Below are positions 62,393-64,000 of a DNA stretch of 64,000 nt, piece by piece. This DNA comes from Arenibacter arenosicollis (GTDB lineage: Bacteria > Bacteroidota > Bacteroidia > Flavobacteriales > Flavobacteriaceae). How positions within the stretch are numbered: the stretch's first letter is position 1; the number at the start of each line of letters is the position of its first letter. The stretch lies in assembly GCF_014397245.1 (NCBI RefSeq), contig NZ_JACLHY010000026.1:1-64000 (forward strand), written 5' to 3'. A program made the position numbers and the translations under genes. Below the pieces are notes generated by a model that did no database searches, was not told where the DNA came from, and saw nothing but the letters and a program-made list of their open reading frames with translations.

Positions 62393-62447
62393 TACTTCCG
62401 TTTGGCAAATAAATGACTTACCAAGTCATTACGTTTAAATCTAAATC

Positions 62448-62588
62448 CTAATCGGATTCAATTTTTTGATTGGTCATCCCCATAATAAAATTCTCAGGCA
62501 GACCAGTAATTTGATTTGAGATGGAATCCAAAGTCCAACTTCTTCCGACTTTCGAATTCAATTGAATTTGATTTACTGTCTTTTTCAT
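62448..62588 (-). CDS. Hypothetical micro-protein upstream of the AraC operon (46 aa)
   Basis: The frame from the ATG at 62588 encodes 46 residues (MKKTVNQIQLNSKVGRSWTL, then DSISNQITGLPENFIMGMTN and QKIESD). It has no membrane segment. No family recognised. Position, strand and a stop 55 bp before the next gene suit the first gene of the AraC operon. Coding potential is judged by frame integrity only. Confidence 0.45.
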   Translation of the reverse strand: MKKTVNQIQLNSKVGRSWTLDSISNQITGLPENFIMGMTNQKIESD

Positions 62589-62651
62589 GGTTGTTGTCTT
62601 TATATGTTAATTTCTGTCTGGTACAAATTTCGATATAGAGGGAACCTTTTG

Positions 62652-62679
62652 TGTTATACAATTTTTAAATTCTGTTATA
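62652..62679. promoter_or_regulatory. 21-bp-spaced direct repeat upstream of the AraC operon
   Basis: TGTTATA occurs at 62652-62658 and at 62673-62679, a 21-bp period on the same face of the helix, 64-91 bp before the first micro-gene. The spacing equals that of the ACGGACAAC pair before the cyclase gene. A regulator of the LytTR or AraC type is possible; AraC itself could bind. Confidence 0.4.
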
Positions 62680-62855
62680 TAATTCCACGAAAAAGGGGTG
62701 TTTTAAGCAAAAACGGCAGTAATTTAATGGCTTGAGCCATTGTTTTTGGATAGTAAATATTATAATGGGAGGGTAGTTACACTATTCCACCAGGGGATTC
62801 CACGAGTAGATAGTGCAAAAACTTTGGGTCGCTTAAGAGCGTAATATGAAGTAAT

Positions 62856-64000
62856 TTAGGCAGGTAAGTAAATGTAAAAGGTAGCTCCTTTATTAGGTTC
62901 ACTTTGGGCCACAATATGTCCTTTATGCTTTTCTACTATTTTCTTGCAGATAGCCAAGCCAATTCCTGATCCAGAATATTCACTGTTATAGTGCAGACGT
63001 TGGAAGAGTTCAAATATTTTCTCGGAGTCCTTCTGCTCAAAACCAATACCGTTGTCTTCAATTGAAATACAATAATAATATTTGGCTTTTTTTCGGAAGT
63101 CGTGTTGAATTTCGTTGCGCTCCAATTTTCTACTGTCTATTTTAATCTTTGGTCTCTGTTGGGTACTGTGATATTTAACCGAATTTGAAATTAGGTTATT
63201 AAAGAGTTGTTCTAACTGGAAGGGTACCCCTTTTACTTCGGGAAGATCCCCAATTAGGATTTTAATGCCAGTTTCTTTGATAGGTGCTTCTAAATCTTCT
63301 TGAACCTTTTCCATAACTAGGTTCAAATCAACCATTAAATAATCCTTTTTATTAATATTTAGCCGTGAATAGGATAGAAGATACTTTATAAGGGTCTGCA
63401 TCCTATTGGCTGACGATGCTATTTTTTTAAAATATTCCTCTTGCTTTTCGGAAAGCTTATTCGACCCTGTATCGTTTATTCGAGATATAAATAACTGTAT
63501 TTTCCTGAGCGGTTCCTGTAGGTCATGACTGGCAACGCGGTTAAAGGATTCCAATTCACTGTTGGAACGTTTTAACTCTAGGTTTTTTTCCTTTAACTTT
63601 TGTTCGTTTTGTAACTCTTTGGTAATATCCCTTACTACCCCAATAAATTCATTTTGAAGGTAGTGCCCTGTATTCTGTAAATATTTGACCTTTCCGGTTT
63701 TAGTTATAATACGATATCTAAAATTGCTGATAATCTTATCCTCTAGCGCCAATTTTACTTTCTCGTCATAAATTTTGAGATCTTTTGGATGCACAAATGG
63801 CCTATAGCTTTCAGGGCTAAGTTTAAATTCATTGGGTTCACATTCCAATATCCGGTAAAAATTATCGGACATGTGCGACTCCATATCTGTAATTTTTAAT
63901 CGGTAACTACCAATGTTGGCTTCCGCTTCGGCATCGTTCAAAATGGAATTCTGAATCGTCAATTGTTCATTTAGCTCTAAAAGGCGCTGTTTTGAAGTTA
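62856..64000 (-). CDS. PAS-domain sensor histidine kinase, 5' end outside the window
   Basis: Reading from the right edge, the frame is open without a stop before the first listed start at 63962 (TSKQRLLELNEQLTIQNS...), so the gene continues beyond 64000. The sequence has a PAS domain (residues about 30-130: IGSYRLKITDMESHMSDNFY...YRIITKTGKVKYLQNTGHYL), then a HisKA box (FNRVASHDLQEPLRKIQLFI, phospho-acceptor His) and an HATPase domain (NNLISNSVKYHS, EDNGIGFEQKDSEKIFELFQ and GSGIGLAICKKIVEKHKGHI). No transmembrane segment is seen in the visible part. The partner response regulator is not in the window. Confidence 0.9.
   Translation of the reverse strand, partial: TSKQRLLELNEQLTIQNSILNDAEAEANIGSYRLKITDMESHMSDNFYRILECEPNEFKLSPESYRPFVHPKDLKIYDEKVKLALEDKIISNFRYRIITKTGKVKYLQNTGHYLQNEFIGVVRDITKELQNEQKLKEKNLELKRSNSELESFNRVASHDLQEPLRKIQLFISRINDTGSNKLSEKQEEYFKKIASSANRMQTLIKYLLSYSRLNINKKDYLMVDLNLVMEKVQEDLEAPIKETGIKILIGDLPEVKGVPFQLEQLFNNLISNSVKYHSTQQRPKIKIDSRKLERNEIQHDFRKKAKYYYCISIEDNGIGFEQKDSEKIFELFQRLHYNSEYSGSGIGLAICKKIVEKHKGHIVAQSEPNKGATFYIYLPA

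Noticed and set aside
62241-62438. 65-codon plus-strand frame
   Set aside because: It is antisense to the DUF5670-like micro-gene, which has the better family match.

Overview
The window looks like chromosome of a marine-type Flavobacteriaceae species (Bacteroidota). The DNA is AT-rich and there are many Bacteroidota families: short-form HPF, a DUF5916 barrel protein, a TonB receptor with a carboxypeptidase-regulatory-like N-domain, a Lacal_2735-type small protein, DUF2805, and a GT4-type glycosyltransferase next to GH130. Several promoters match the Bacteroidota pattern (-33 TTTG, about 19-20 bp, -7 TAnnTTTG). I saw no transposase, phage module, CRISPR array, rRNA or tRNA. The last gene, a histidine kinase, runs off the right edge.

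0-4.2 kb: a 145-bp tandem repeat array with a diverged copy at 2.5 kb, a short YqaE/Pmp3 gene, lipoproteins (one broken by an in-frame amber codon), HPF and a GlxA-type regulator. 4.3-6.3 kb: a cysteine-rich metallothionein-like peptide beside an AraC regulator with an HMA-like CxxC front end, a DUF6010 membrane protein, and a class III cyclase fused to a YHS domain. 6.6-9.4 kb: a DMT transporter, then a TPP riboswitch driving pnuT and an overlapping acyl-CoA-dehydrogenase-like gene. 9.5-11.7 kb: a DUF5916 outer-membrane protein.

12.1-19.1 kb: a block that appears to be controlled by a CarH/LitR-like B12-binding MerR regulator. Two operons (TetR / UbiB-type kinase / SDR-DUF2867, and small proteins / DUF2805 / atypical SDR / glutathione peroxidase) carry the same bipartite operator. 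A degenerate copy lies at the regulator's own promoter. This is the strongest system-level signal in the window and suggests a light or photo-oxidative stress regulon. 19.3-30.5 kb: FUSC exporter, NhaA, an iron-uptake pair behind a Fur-like palindrome, a tandem universal stress protein, a DUF6544-type protein and a bile-acid-symporter-type carrier. 30.6-37.5 kb: a sulfatase, then an acyl-CoA catabolic cluster (phosphotransferase, acyl-CoA dehydrogenase, MaoC-enoyl-CoA hydratase fusion, two SDRs).

37.9-64 kb: a gene-sparse region rich in stress functions: Dps, DUF892 ferritin-like protein, SemiSWEET, topoisomerase IB, an FAD oxidoreductase, a repeat-containing membrane protein, PRC-barrel and CsbD-like proteins, MgtC, a GT4/GH130 pair, Ku and LigD for non-homologous end joining, a Rho_N/DUF7218 protein, an AraC regulator with two very small proteins, and a PAS histidine kinase. 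Many genes here are separated by 300-700 bp with no recognisable content. Functional assignments come from motif reading only; no database search was run.
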